From an uncultured Pseudomonadota bacterium (GTDB lineage Bacteria; Pseudomonadota; Gammaproteobacteria; Methylococcales; Methylomonadaceae): a stretch of 64,000 nucleotides of DNA. This document shows positions 28,501 to 37,586 of this stretch, piece by piece. A program made the position numbers and the translations under genes. The stretch lies in contig CAILJB010000076.1 of the NCBI GenBank assembly GCA_903834465.1, positions 174,216 to 238,215 of the forward strand. Reading direction: 5' to 3'. Numbering within the stretch: position 1 is the stretch's first letter; each line of letters opens with the position of its first letter. The notes beneath the pieces were generated by a model that was not told the DNA's origin, searched no databases, and saw only the letters and a list, made by a program, of their open reading frames with translations.

Positions 28501-28634
28501 CGACGACCTCAACATTTGGAACAGTGACCAATGCAACCGTCACGGGTGCTATGATTTCAAATTCTAATACCTGTTTTACGGGCGGTTCAGTCGGTTCGCG
28601 TGGACAGTTAAACTGGAAAGAGGTTGTTGAATAA
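22533..28634 (+). CDS. Giant exported Ig-like repeat protein in the pilY1 position (probable pilus-associated adhesin)
   Basis: 2033 residues from a GTG start. A signal peptide (residues 1 to about 27, ending AAA) is followed by an unrecognised 270-residue domain, then 12 Ig-like repeats of about 85-90 residues starting PTV...TGT(V/I)G. Repeats 1-3 and 10-12 are one class (VNG..Y), repeats 4-9 another (DSSG.TK..., YDVVATGD). Cys-pair linkers of the form CxxP...C (CAFPQVVNSTGTGC, CQLPLVADGTGKGC) separate blocks. DKNGDGIENYDDD near 23820 resembles a calcium-binding loop. The last 265 residues have a solenoid-like TITG/TRG pattern. Encoded between pilX and fimT, overlapping fimT by TAATG. The adhesin role is inferred from position; I do not recognise a PilY1 propeller. 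Confidence 0.85.
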   Translation: MNVKKKILFLLIASLLIALLLPNYAAAEFTFSAHDTGGRLLSFKNPVLIIGSGASNGEGAATTGAQYMYTNVITVDGVQVNAIVSVDNMVNATLNMFDDPNPNPIASDSSRITTTVTTTGTVDNYSTSFGAVVREDAIFAPRITSNDRTKNSYVQFTINFQDSAGKPVVLKNVYNNTLDVESVEFNEYGGFISYLFSSDYLTNSYQHMIANQGLNGNIRFSNSNCDGNPGLYITDSSRVQTKFDTISSITLVDGQFANNAVPDGNGGVVTCNNITTRFYGAIFVQDDFVETGDPAVEMTAPTVNSLITSNTKPTITGTIGGFVSASSPQGSPIVAGDTFTVLLNGMTYTYPNASLSVNGVQWSLAVPTTLALGTYEVTTTRNSTLLDQTHNELIITPLCAFPQVVNSTGTGCVTPSPTDDTICHTGDTGDKNGDGIENYDDDRLRPYTKILSNKQLITGHETHPHDYGTDSSGHCPDDPVVCASPQIRDATKNMCVTPLSCTLPAILNAAGTLCVTSSVPTVVSQASVSTTPTITGTVGNLALAATESFSVLVNGTTYSLGNANLTVNGTTWTLIISTPLTQGTVYPVTATRDGSLVDTTTNELTIVSVPTVTSQSTNNLTPTITGTVGNVALNAGETFTVVVNGVTFSSGSQLSISGRTWTLNIPSSTALKAATTYDVTATRSGTLIDATSGELVITTATCSASQALDTVTNTCKTTCLATEYLNSSNACTSRTPSCSKVDGTIPATSDYNGTTMSICHFDPSVSVAAQKISIKKSDIGLYADSRGDSIWESDNTKMCPEVDTECDARPTVNPTTSLDSVPPTLTGTLGSSRSLTITINDSNGVTKATGAAIISNGSWSYSPAIPLPAGIYDVVATGDVAHGSLVDNTTKELTVTAAVLPTVNVTTATDQIAPKLTGTMGSSTSLTIAIIDSAGVTKFTGSASPSGSTWSYSPGIIAAGTYNVVATGDTAHGSLVDSTTNELTVTTSTIPTVNTTTTIDKIAPSLSGTIGASTSLTISINDSNGTTKASGIANISGINWTFKPTSPIAAGIYDVVATGDSANLVDATKNELTVTGSVIPTVNLATTTDKVAPTLSGIIGTSASLNIAIKDSSGATKATGAALINPPNVNWTFTPKVLIPVGTYDVVVTGDAPSGSLVDATTGELTVTASAVPTVDNVTTNDKVAPKLTGTVGTSVSVKIAIKDSSGNTKVNSSKATVSGATWSYTPSSPLAAGTYDVVATGDSASGGLVDTTKNELTVTASVVPTVNHPVTTTDKAIPVLTGTVGTSAKLTIAIKSGSTVKFTGDATISGSNWNYSPPSPLAAGTYEVVATGDTASGSLIDTSANELTVSTCIVPLVYNTNKNACITPVPTVVAQSVQSLVPVSPVITGTVGASALDTTETFSVTVNKLVYNKSDSALVINDMNWTLTIPVTAPLPFGNYDVMAARNTVSKDKTTNELKIILICQLPLVADGTGKGCVSPGVFPTVDAQTTDDTTPVITGSVGDTALGQTEMFSVTISGISYDRTQMTFNNTLWSLATTTALSPGTYDVIALRGNTLIEGAAMMDRTVNELTITQCSSPKTTDPTTGACTLPGNPIPTVDKLTTNNTMPTLTGTVGTTSLGNSDVFTITVNGVTYTQSMVSVSGMSWTLTIPTALPAGKTYDVDAVRNGTPDATSGELTITDNIDICDTSKTPSDQTITRSAWDPTKASETYYLGKCNAPPCDVDPVTGLTLTTPANCTPPLPKKTDSSVLPNKPDALVDEAKSVNGLSTCDVVLGGGVLSGGTAQSTNVSIKRVRIANASTENGVFDTDTLIGTKVKYGSKTNGAVDISQATITRGQAKGVTITGARLEDVYIDTANDYIDANGNVITGGSWMSVRGGTTKVNTTKEDNTITRGVITSGMITSGKDASGNPIRGRITHGLYEADIANQNADGTQNVNVLTQGRRTKGTLLNATITNATTTTVGGVTVVTDGTIAGNDDGTPITMDSKTTTSTFGTVTNATVTGAMISNSNTCFTGGSVGSRGQLNWKEVVE
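24960..26590 (+). repeat. Six tandem class-B Ig-like repeats (coding)
   Basis: Units begin at about 24960, 25232, 25503, 25770, 26049 and 26324, each 266-279 bases. They share PTVN.TT.DK.AP.L(T/S)GT, a TSLTIAI.DSSG segment and YDVVATGD...LVD.T.NELTVT. DNA identity between neighbours is high enough to see by eye, which suggests recent duplication and possible length variation. Confidence 0.9.
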
Positions 28635-29158
28635 TGAATACGAAACGGGGATTTACACTAATTGAGTTGCTCATCGTTATCGCTATCATATCAATGCTGA
28701 TGGCAATTGGTTTGTCGAGTTTTCAATCTATTATGGCAAGCAGCCGACTAACGTCGGTTGCTAACGCAATGGTTAGCGCATTACAATTAGCGCGATTTGA
28801 AGCATTGAAGCAACATAAACAAGTTGTCGTGACAAAAAATACAAGTTGGACAAATGGTTGGATTGTTTTTGTTGATAGTAATGGCAATAAAGCTCAAGAT
28901 TCCAACGAACCGCCCCTTGCTATTTTTGATGCACTGAGTTCAATAATTGCCGTCACAAACAATTTAGCCACAGCTTCCGCAGGTTACGTTTATTACGATG
29001 CAAACGGACGAAGTAATACAAAGGGTACTTTTAGTTTCTGTTTGCCTGCTGGCACTAATCAAGATTTTCGCTCAGTCGTTATTGCTGTAACAGGACGTAC
29101 TCATGTCGAATCCACATCAACCACGCCCGCATCAACTTATGCCAATGATTGTCAGTAA
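28634..29158 (+). CDS. fimT: GspH/FimT family pseudopilin
   Basis: 174 residues. Prepilin leader MNTKRG then FTLIELLIVIAIISMLMAIG with Glu+5. RLTSVANAMVSALQLARFEALKQ and the WTNGWIVFVDSNGN segment match the FimT/GspH family of minor pilins. The ATG overlaps the giant gene stop (TAATG). In many species this gene opens the minor pilin cluster; here it closes it. The fimU name would be equally possible. Confidence 0.9.
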   Translation: MNTKRGFTLIELLIVIAIISMLMAIGLSSFQSIMASSRLTSVANAMVSALQLARFEALKQHKQVVVTKNTSWTNGWIVFVDSNGNKAQDSNEPPLAIFDALSSIIAVTNNLATASAGYVYYDANGRSNTKGTFSFCLPAGTNQDFRSVVIAVTGRTHVESTSTTPASTYANDCQ

Positions 29159-29174
29159 TTGTACTTAATCCAGT

Positions 29175-30869
<1,695 letters not shown>

Positions 30870-30872
30870 CAC

Positions 30873-31697
30873 ATGAAATTATGTCATTTTGAAGCCGGCT
30901 TAGAGCAACGCTTTTTTTTAATTGCGGGAACGTGTGTGATTGAAAGCGAGCAAATGGCGTTAGATACCGCTGGCTATTTAAAAGAATTAACGGATAAATT
31001 AAACATTCCGTTTATTTATAAATCTTCGTTTGATAAAGCCAATCGCTCTTCTCACGAGAGTTTTCGCGGTTTAGGCGTTGAAAAAGGCTTGGAAATTCTC
31101 GAAAAAGTTAAAAAACAAATCGGCGTACCTGTTTTAACCGATGTTCACGAAGATACACCACTTGCTGAAGTGGCATCAGTGGTTGACGTAATGCAAACCC
31201 CCGCATTTTTGTGTCGACAAACCAATTTTATTCAAGCTGTTGCCGCGCAAAATATTCCAGTAAATATTAAAAAAGGACAATTTCTTGCGCCGTGGGACAT
31301 GGTAAACGTGGTGAATAAAGCGAAAGCCACCGGCAATGAACAAATTATGGTGTGTGAGCGTGGCGCATCGTTTGGATATAACAATTTAGTTTCGGATATG
31401 CGCGCATTAGCCGTTATGCGTGATACAGGTTGTCCTGTTGTTTTTGATGCCACGCATTCGGTGCAATTACCTGGTGGACAAGGGACTTCTTCAGGCGGAC
31501 AACGTGAATTTGTACCCGTTTTAGCGCGTGCAGCAATTGCAGTGGGAATTGCGGGATTATTTATGGAAACACATCCAAATCCTGCTCAAGCTCTCAGTGA
31601 TGGCGCGAATTCATGGCCTTTGTATGAAATGGAAAAATTACTAGAAACTTTGCTCGCGTTAGATGATGTGGTGAAAAAACCAGGTTTTGTTATATAA
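30873..31697 (+). CDS. kdsA: 3-deoxy-D-manno-octulosonate 8-phosphate synthase
   Basis: 274 residues. It condenses arabinose 5-phosphate with phosphoenolpyruvate to give Kdo8P for lipopolysaccharide. Motifs: [43 protein letters not shown] and METHPNP. The early motif is IAGTCVIES, with Cys21 where E. coli KdsA has Asn26; this Cys marks the metal-dependent class II enzymes. The gene follows pyrG by three bases and is closed by a strong terminator. Confidence 0.97.
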   Translation: MKLCHFEAGLEQRFFLIAGTCVIESEQMALDTAGYLKELTDKLNIPFIYKSSFDKANRSSHESFRGLGVEKGLEILEKVKKQIGVPVLTDVHEDTPLAEVASVVDVMQTPAFLCRQTNFIQAVAAQNIPVNIKKGQFLAPWDMVNVVNKAKATGNEQIMVCERGASFGYNNLVSDMRALAVMRDTGCPVVFDATHSVQLPGGQGTSSGGQREFVPVLARAAIAVGIAGLFMETHPNPAQALSDGANSWPLYEMEKLLETLLALDDVVKKPGFVI

Positions 31698-31710
31698 AAA
31701 ATTCACCATA

Positions 31711-31746
31711 AAAAAGGCGATATTGTGTGAACAATGTCGCCTTTTT
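31711..31746. terminator. Bidirectional terminator between kdsA and the CNB genes
   Basis: aaaaaggcgatattgt and acaatgtcgccttttt pair around GTGA, with T-runs on both strands. It can serve kdsA (plus) and the convergent cyclic-nucleotide-binding genes (minus). Confidence 0.9.
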
Positions 31747-31783
31747 ATCACTAGTAGAACTTTTTGGTAGAAAATTTATTTTT

Positions 31784-32263
31784 TTACTGCCTGACCACTT
31801 TAGCTGTCGTAACCTCTTCGCCATGTATTTGTTTACTCGTTTCCACCTGAAATGCCGGACTTTGAATAGTGGCACTTCCAAGTTTATTTGCCAGTAAATT
31901 ATTGGCAATGGCAAGACGTTCCCCCATTGTCGTCATCATTTTTCCAGACAACCAAGAGTTATCGGAGGCAAATTTTTCCAGTTCAGTTGGTGTTCTAATA
32001 ATGACGAGTTTTGCATCATTAAGAACTTTTGCTGATGTAGTACGAGGTTTATTCGAAAACATCTCTATCTCACCAAAAAATTGGTATTTGTGGGTAATGG
32101 CTACCTCGACTTCTGTACCATCCTCACGTTCGTTATACAATTTTACGCTTCCATCAAGAACAAGAAACATGCGTTTGTCTTCTCCACCTTGTTTGAAAAT
32201 CATAACGTCTGATTTAACATCAATGATAGGCAGTGTTGTTTTTACTTTTACGGCGGGTAACAT
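31784..32263 (-). CDS. Stand-alone cyclic-nucleotide-binding domain protein (downstream copy)
   Basis: 159 residues. A CNB/cupin-like fold is indicated by MFLVLDGSVKLYN, HKYQFFGEIEMFSNKPRTTSAKV (phosphate-cassette-like FGE...R-T..A, residues about 61-83) and a C-terminal helix. A 40-residue polar tail follows. There is no helix-turn-helix, so it is not a CRP/FNR regulator. It starts 12 bases after its paralogue, with AAGGAAA overlapping that gene's stop. Role unknown; binding of cAMP or c-di-GMP is possible but unproven. Confidence 0.82.
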   Translation of the reverse strand: MLPAVKVKTTLPIIDVKSDVMIFKQGGEDKRMFLVLDGSVKLYNEREDGTEVEVAITHKYQFFGEIEMFSNKPRTTSAKVLNDAKLVIIRTPTELEKFASDNSWLSGKMMTTMGERLAIANNLLANKLGSATIQSPAFQVETSKQIHGEEVTTAKVVRQ

Positions 32264-32275
32264 AGTGAAATTTCC

Positions 32276-32620
32276 TTATAGTGCTGCATTTACAAGCGCA
32301 AGACGCTCGCCCATTAAGCGCAATATTTTTCCAGAAAATGCAGGGTTTTGACCAAAAAATTGATCCAATTGCATTCGATTTTTAATAACAACTACTCTCA
32401 CATCCGTGATGGCTTGTGCAGACATACTGCGAGGTTTATTACAGTACATCTCTATTTCACCAAAGAAATCATGTTTATGAAGAACTGCAAGCTCAACTTC
32501 CTTTCCATTGCGTATAGCGTAAGTTTTTACGCTGCCGTCAAGAATGATAAACATTGTTTTATCAATATCGCCTTCTGTGAAAATTACAGTGTCTGCCTTT
32601 ATTTTTTTGACAAGTAGCAT
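32276..32620 (-). CDS. Stand-alone cyclic-nucleotide-binding domain protein (upstream copy)
   Basis: 114 residues, little more than the CNB beta-roll: MFIILDGSVKTYA, HKHDFFGEIEMYCNKPRSMSA (FGE plus Arg-Ser of a phosphate-binding cassette) and the helix GKILRLMGERLALVN. It is clearly a tandem duplicate of the next gene, sharing FFGEIEM..NKPR and MGERLA. It lacks any output domain. AGGAAG precedes the ATG. It is divergent from hypB across a 245-bp gap, but a functional link to hypB is only suggested by position. Confidence 0.82.
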   Translation of the reverse strand: MLLVKKIKADTVIFTEGDIDKTMFIILDGSVKTYAIRNGKEVELAVLHKHDFFGEIEMYCNKPRSMSAQAITDVRVVVIKNRMQLDQFFGQNPAFSGKILRLMGERLALVNAAL

Positions 32621-32865
32621 AATAAAGCTTCCTAAAAATTTTGTTGGTCAATTCTAACCGGTTTTGCTGTTCGTTTTATTTCAAAATTTAAATTTTCGAC
32701 GAAACTGTTAGCGGCAGACATTAACCACTTTATAATTAGTGTAGATTATATGTGTTAGCGTAATCACGCTCAAAGGGTCTTTTATACTATCGATGGACTG
32801 TCATGAAAATGTTGTACAATTCGCATCAACTAGAGAAAATGATTAAATATCGAGGGCAGGTTTAA

Positions 32866-33636
32866 ATGTGTGGAATTTGTGGCTGTAGTAATCCAAGTGG
32901 GACAGGAAAATTTAGCGTGGTTGACTCGAAAGCGAGTTTACTTATCACGCATCATCACGGACATGAACAACATAGTCATGCCGATAATCAACGGTTGATT
33001 CAAGTTGAGCAAGATTTACTCAGTAAAAACGATGCTTACGCCGCAGAAAATCGGACGTATTTTAAACAACACGGTATTTTTGCATTAAATTTGGTTTCAA
33101 GTCCGGGCGCAGGTAAAACAACGTTATTGGTTGAAACGATTAAAGTATTAAAAGAGTGTTTCCCCATTGCTGTAATTGAAGGCGATCAACAAACCGAACA
33201 CGATGCCAATCGTATTCGCGCCACCGGTGTTCCAGCTTTGCAAATCAATACCGGTCGTGCTTGCCATTTAGATGCACACGGCATTGGTCATGCGGTGCAA
33301 ACGTTAGCCGTAAAAGATAATAGTTTTCTAGCCATCGAAAACGTAGGGAATTTAGTGTGTCCATCGTCTTTTGATTTAGGCGAAGCGCATAAAATCGTGG
33401 TGCTTTCCGTTACCGAAGGCGACGACAAACCATTGAAATATCCCGATATGTTTCATGCCGCTGATTTAATGATTATTAACAAAATCGATTTGCTGCCTTA
33501 TGTTGATTTTGATGTTGAACGTTGCATCAATTTTGCGCGGCAAGTCAATCCAACGATTCAAATTCTGCAACTCTCCGCCACGAAAGGCGATAATTTTTCA
33601 GCGTGGTCGGATTGGCTCGCCGCACAAATTCAGTAA
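32866..33636 (+). CDS. hypB: Hydrogenase nickel incorporation GTPase HypB
   Basis: 256 residues. HypB is the GTPase that, with HypA, inserts nickel into [NiFe]-hydrogenases. The N-terminal high-affinity metal site MCGICGC (C2, C5, C7) is intact, followed by a short His-rich stretch ([12 protein letters not shown]). G-domain: Walker [13 protein letters not shown], metal-site residues in [10 protein letters not shown] and ENVGNLVCP, and base-recognition NKIDLL. It is separated from hypC, hypD and hypF by nearly 30 kb and stands alone here. Its stop is four bases from the convergent acyltransferase stop. Confidence 0.97.
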   Translation: MCGICGCSNPSGTGKFSVVDSKASLLITHHHGHEQHSHADNQRLIQVEQDLLSKNDAYAAENRTYFKQHGIFALNLVSSPGAGKTTLLVETIKVLKECFPIAVIEGDQQTEHDANRIRATGVPALQINTGRACHLDAHGIGHAVQTLAVKDNSFLAIENVGNLVCPSSFDLGEAHKIVVLSVTEGDDKPLKYPDMFHAADLMIINKIDLLPYVDFDVERCINFARQVNPTIQILQLSATKGDNFSAWSDWLAAQIQ

Positions 33637-33640
33637 CGTT

Positions 33641-34687
33641 TTAAGATTTAGCGGCTTTTAATCGATTTGAAAGCCGCGTTCCTAATCGTTGACATGGCAT
33701 TTCAAAATAATGAAATGACAATGCCGCAAAACCAAACACTAAAATTAAATAACCCAGTGTTTGCCACCACGACGTGTTTTCATAATACGCCGTGGCGAGT
33801 TCTTGCCACAAATAAATACTGTACGAAATTCGCCCTAAATAGCTCAAACTAACATTTTCAAAAATACGCTTAACCCACCATAAATGTGTTGGTGTGCCAA
33901 AAACAATAATTTGAACCAATACCGGATAACACAATATTTTGAAAGTGCTATCGCCATTATTGGGCAGAAAAATCAGTAAACTCATTAACAGCGTGACGGC
34001 TGTAAACCAAAATAAAAATGGCAAAGCGCGTAGCCATTGCATCCATTTCGATGGTAATAATGCACTAAAACAGCCGGTCAACAAAAATAGAAAATAGGCA
34101 AAATATTCTGACCAAAAGGATTGTTTATAATGCAGTAACGTTAACGCAATGATGATTAACCAACTCATCGCCATGAAAAGCCGCAAATTTTTAAGTCCGC
34201 GCCATGCCCATAAAAATAACAGCGGGAATAACAAATAAAATTGCTCTTCATAAGCAAGCGACCAAGTATGACCAGCAAACCATGTGCAACCTTTTTCAAG
34301 TGGCAAATTACACAAAAATGCTGCTGACGTTAAAACTTGCCAGCCACTAATTTTTAGTACACCAAACGTGCTAAATAACATCATACATGCCAAGTAAAAC
34401 CACAATGGCGGTATAATGCGAAAGAAACGCCGCGTGTAGAATGCACTTAAACAAATCCGTCCAGTAGTCTGTTTTTCAGAATTTAACGCAGAGCAAATAA
34501 CAAAACCACTAATGCTGAAAAAAATCAGGACACCTAATTCGCCAAAACGTTCAATTTGCAACGAATAGGTTTCAATTTGTGACCAATATTTATCCACGCC
34601 GCTGAATAACAAAAAGTGTTCTTGAATCACTAGCATGACGGCAAAAAATCGCCATACGTCTATATGTTCAATACGTTTAACTGCCAT
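33641..34687 (-). CDS. Acyltransferase family 3 (OafA/YrhL-like) membrane protein
   Basis: 348 residues with about ten hydrophobic helices. The N-terminus IEHIDVWRFFAVMLVIQEHF matches the family start, with the conserved His of QEH; LIFFSISGFVICSA and FYTRRFFRIIPPLWF are also diagnostic. Family members transfer acetyl or other acyl groups to sugars of O-antigen, exopolysaccharide or peptidoglycan at the inner membrane. There is no C-terminal SGNH domain. It lies 13 bases downstream of sbcB on the same strand. The substrate cannot be told from sequence. Confidence 0.92.
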   Translation of the reverse strand: MAVKRIEHIDVWRFFAVMLVIQEHFLLFSGVDKYWSQIETYSLQIERFGELGVLIFFSISGFVICSALNSEKQTTGRICLSAFYTRRFFRIIPPLWFYLACMMLFSTFGVLKISGWQVLTSAAFLCNLPLEKGCTWFAGHTWSLAYEEQFYLLFPLLFLWAWRGLKNLRLFMAMSWLIIIALTLLHYKQSFWSEYFAYFLFLLTGCFSALLPSKWMQWLRALPFLFWFTAVTLLMSLLIFLPNNGDSTFKILCYPVLVQIIVFGTPTHLWWVKRIFENVSLSYLGRISYSIYLWQELATAYYENTSWWQTLGYLILVFGFAALSFHYFEMPCQRLGTRLSNRLKAAKS

Positions 34688-34700
34688 AAATCATCCTTGT

Positions 34701-36146
34701 TTAAATGGTAATGTCTAACTGTTGAATTTTATCACGCGCATAATCGTGTAACGCTTTCGTTATCGATGCCTCTGCGCCTTGTTCTTGCAAGGCGTTTACA
34801 TGCTGCATGTAATCATTCAATGTAATATTTGCGCCATTTTCAGGTTTCATAAGTTGTGATACACAAAACTCGCGCCACTTTGACCATTCTTCGCTTGTTA
34901 ATGTATGGGAATAATTTCGCGCCCGATAACGAAACAGCATTTCCGGCAACCGCGCATCATCATAATGAAACGAGAAGGTCGCTAAATTTTCAGGCGCGAT
35001 ATTACGAATTTGCGTCATCGCTTTTTTATCTACAGCAGAAAAAAAGCCGCCGCTATACAAGGCTAAATCTACATCCACAGAAGTTGTAGTCTTTTCATAA
35101 GGTTTATTGAAAACGATGCTCAGTTTTTCGACCAAATCATGAACCGCTCGTAATTGCTCGCTATGTTTTAAACACGCATCCACATCCCGTCCTAAACGTT
35201 GTACATCTTCTGTGCGTAAAACAGACATCGGCGCAAGCACGGGACATTTATTGATATGAACGGTTTTTAGCGGAATTCGCACCACGTTTTCGGGTAAATC
35301 GTCTATCGCCACAAATAGCCGTTGTTTTATTTCTTCGGCAGATAATGTTAGCAATGGCGCAGGGTCAATACTTAAATCATAAACAATCACTTCATTCGCA
35401 TTGGTCGGATGCACGCACAGCGGCAATACAATCGCTAAACAGTTTTTCGTTGCTGAATACATCCCTGAAACATGAATAATTGGGGTTCCTGTTCCAACAG
35501 CGAGTAATTTCATGGCTTGCGCTTTGGTGCGATGTTCAAATAAAAATTGAAACAAACGCGGCTGTGCTTGACGTAATAAATGCGCCAACGACAATAAAGC
35601 ATAAACGTCGGCAAGCGCATCATGCGCGTTAGCATGTTGAATATGATTGGCGACGGTAAGTTGGTCTAATCTAAAAATTGGCTTTTTTTCGTCGTCATAA
35701 ACCCAGTTAAAACCATCAGGACGTAACGCCTGCGCCGCACGAAAAACATCGAGCAAATCCCAACGTGAATTACCGTGTTGCCATTCACGTTCATACGCAT
35801 CATAAAAATTGCGATACAAACTGTGGCGCGTCACTTCATCATCAAAACGAATCGAGTTGTATCCCAAACTGCAAGTATAGGGTTGCGCCAATTGTTCATG
35901 AATTAAACGCATAAATTCTGCTTCACACACGCCTTTTTCATTCGCCAATTGCGGCGTAATACCGGTTAATAAACACGCTTCAGGGTGCGGCAAAACATCT
36001 AAACTTAATTTGCAATAAATCGAAATTGGCTCATCTACCACATTAAAATTTAAATCGGTTCGCACGCCAGCGAATTGCAAAGGGCGATCTTTTTGCGGAT
36101 GTGTGCCGGTGGTTTCGTAATCGTGCCAAAAAAGAGAATGCGTCAT
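34701..36146 (-). CDS. sbcB: Exodeoxyribonuclease I
   Basis: 481 residues. It digests single-stranded DNA 3'-5' in recombination and mismatch repair. DEDDh exonuclease motifs: FWHDYETTG (D9, E11), GYNSIRFDDEVTRHSLYRNFYD in the central part, and HANAHDALADVYALL. The later SH3-like and helical domains (KCPVLAPMSVL; FRYRARNYSHTLTSEE) match E. coli ExoI in order and length. It is divergent from the mtaD-type gene. Confidence 0.96.
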   Translation of the reverse strand: MTHSLFWHDYETTGTHPQKDRPLQFAGVRTDLNFNVVDEPISIYCKLSLDVLPHPEACLLTGITPQLANEKGVCEAEFMRLIHEQLAQPYTCSLGYNSIRFDDEVTRHSLYRNFYDAYEREWQHGNSRWDLLDVFRAAQALRPDGFNWVYDDEKKPIFRLDQLTVANHIQHANAHDALADVYALLSLAHLLRQAQPRLFQFLFEHRTKAQAMKLLAVGTGTPIIHVSGMYSATKNCLAIVLPLCVHPTNANEVIVYDLSIDPAPLLTLSAEEIKQRLFVAIDDLPENVVRIPLKTVHINKCPVLAPMSVLRTEDVQRLGRDVDACLKHSEQLRAVHDLVEKLSIVFNKPYEKTTTSVDVDLALYSGGFFSAVDKKAMTQIRNIAPENLATFSFHYDDARLPEMLFRYRARNYSHTLTSEEWSKWREFCVSQLMKPENGANITLNDYMQHVNALQEQGAEASITKALHDYARDKIQQLDITI

Positions 36147-36266
36147 GAAAAATACAAAAATTCGTCAATTCAAAAAAGTGTCACATGATAACCGCTTATT
36201 CGCTAAACACTGAGCAGTAATCATTGTTATGATATTCGTCTTTTCAAACCAACCCTTTAACGCATT

Positions 36267-37583
36267 ATGCAAACCATTGATACCTTAATTCATGCCCGTT
36301 GGATTATTCCAATCGAACCCGAACACACCGTTTATGAACACCACAGTTTGGTAATTCAAGCGGGAAAGATTTTAGATTTATTGCCCACTGAACAAGCAAA
36401 AGTACGTTATCAAAGTGATAACACGATTGAATTAAACACACACGCGCTCACCGCCGGTTTTGTAAACGCGCACACGCATGCGGCGATGACGTTAATGCGC
36501 GGCATCGCTGACGATTTACCGTTGATGGATTGGCTACAAAATCATATTTGGCCACTTGAACAAAAATGGATGGATGAAGAATTTGTGTGCGACGGGACAG
36601 ATTTAGCGATTGCGGAAATGTTGCGCGGCGGTACAACTTGTTTTAACGATATGTATTTTTTCCCTGAAGTCGCCGCAAAACAAGCTATTCAACGTGGTAT
36701 TCGTGCCAGTTTAGGTTTAATTGTGATTGATTTTCCCACTGTTTGGGCGCAACACAGCGGCGAATATATTGAAAAAGGGGTGTCGCTTTATCACGAATTA
36801 CTTGCTGCTGAATTGATTAGTACACCTTTTGCGCCACACGCGCCGTATACGGTTTCCGATGAGCCATTGAAACGCATTAACGAATTAGCGCAAGGTTTTC
36901 AGTTGCCGGTTCATATTCATTTGCACGAAACTGCCTACGAAGTTGAATCGGCATTTGCTGAAAAGGGTCAACGTCCGATGCAACGTTTACACGAATTAGG
37001 ATTGGTGAATGATTCACTAATTGCCGTTCATGCTACGCAATTAAATGACGACGAAATTGCATTACTCGCACAAGTCGGCGCAAGTATTGTGCATTGCCCC
37101 GAATCGAATTTAAAATTAGCGAGTGGTTTTTGTCCCGTTGCAAAATGTTTAGCCGCAGGCGTGAATGTCGCATTAGGCACAGATGGCGCAGCAAGTAACA
37201 ATGACTTGGATATGCTCGGTGAAATGCGAACTGCTGCGTTACTCGGCAAAGCGGTTGCGAAAAATGCCAGTGCAATTCCCGCTATGACAGCATTACGCAT
37301 GGCAACGATTAACGGCGCAAAAGCCTTAGGCTTAGCAGATAAAATTGGTTCATTAGAAATGGGCAAAGCCGCTGACGTGGTAGCTATTGATTTGAGTGAA
37401 TTGGAAACGCAGCCGTTGTATTGTCCAATTTCACAAATTGTTTATGCTGTCAGCCGTCAGCAAGTTACAGACGTTTGGGTGGCGGGTGAACGTTTATTAA
37501 AATCGCGTCAACTCACCACGTTTGATATGAGTGAACTCAAAGCTATTGCCACGAAATGGCAGGCACGTTTAACAGGAGAATAA
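36267..37583 (+). CDS. mtaD: 5-methylthioadenosine/S-adenosylhomocysteine deaminase (TRZ/ATZ family)
   Basis: 438 residues. Amidohydrolase metal site: NAHTHAAMTLMRG, HIHLHETAYE, IAVHATQL and GTDGAASNNDLDML. The ADDLPLMDWLQNHIWPLE stretch is typical of MtaD/SAH deaminases. The family deaminates methylthioadenosine or SAH to the inosyl form; other purine or guanine-like substrates are possible. A small cupin gene follows by three bases, then the MoxY/MoxX-like pair, so the four genes probably form one transcript. Confidence 0.88.
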   Translation: MQTIDTLIHARWIIPIEPEHTVYEHHSLVIQAGKILDLLPTEQAKVRYQSDNTIELNTHALTAGFVNAHTHAAMTLMRGIADDLPLMDWLQNHIWPLEQKWMDEEFVCDGTDLAIAEMLRGGTTCFNDMYFFPEVAAKQAIQRGIRASLGLIVIDFPTVWAQHSGEYIEKGVSLYHELLAAELISTPFAPHAPYTVSDEPLKRINELAQGFQLPVHIHLHETAYEVESAFAEKGQRPMQRLHELGLVNDSLIAVHATQLNDDEIALLAQVGASIVHCPESNLKLASGFCPVAKCLAAGVNVALGTDGAASNNDLDMLGEMRTAALLGKAVAKNASAIPAMTALRMATINGAKALGLADKIGSLEMGKAADVVAIDLSELETQPLYCPISQIVYAVSRQQVTDVWVAGERLLKSRQLTTFDMSELKAIATKWQARLTGE

Positions 37584-37586
37584 TTC

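Noticed and set aside
22533..28634. Annotation of the giant gene as pilY1
   Set aside because: Position fits, but no PilY1-type C-terminal beta-propeller or VWA-like domain was seen; the protein is mainly Ig-like repeats.
31784..32620. CRP/FNR-type transcription regulators
   Set aside because: Both proteins have only the nucleotide-binding roll; no C-terminal helix-turn-helix is present.
32621..32865. FNR, NtrC or sigma-54 site between the CNB genes and hypB
   Set aside because: No TTGAT-N4-ATCAA and no TGGC-N8-TTGC pattern was found; TATACT and TACAAT boxes exist but lack good -35 partners.
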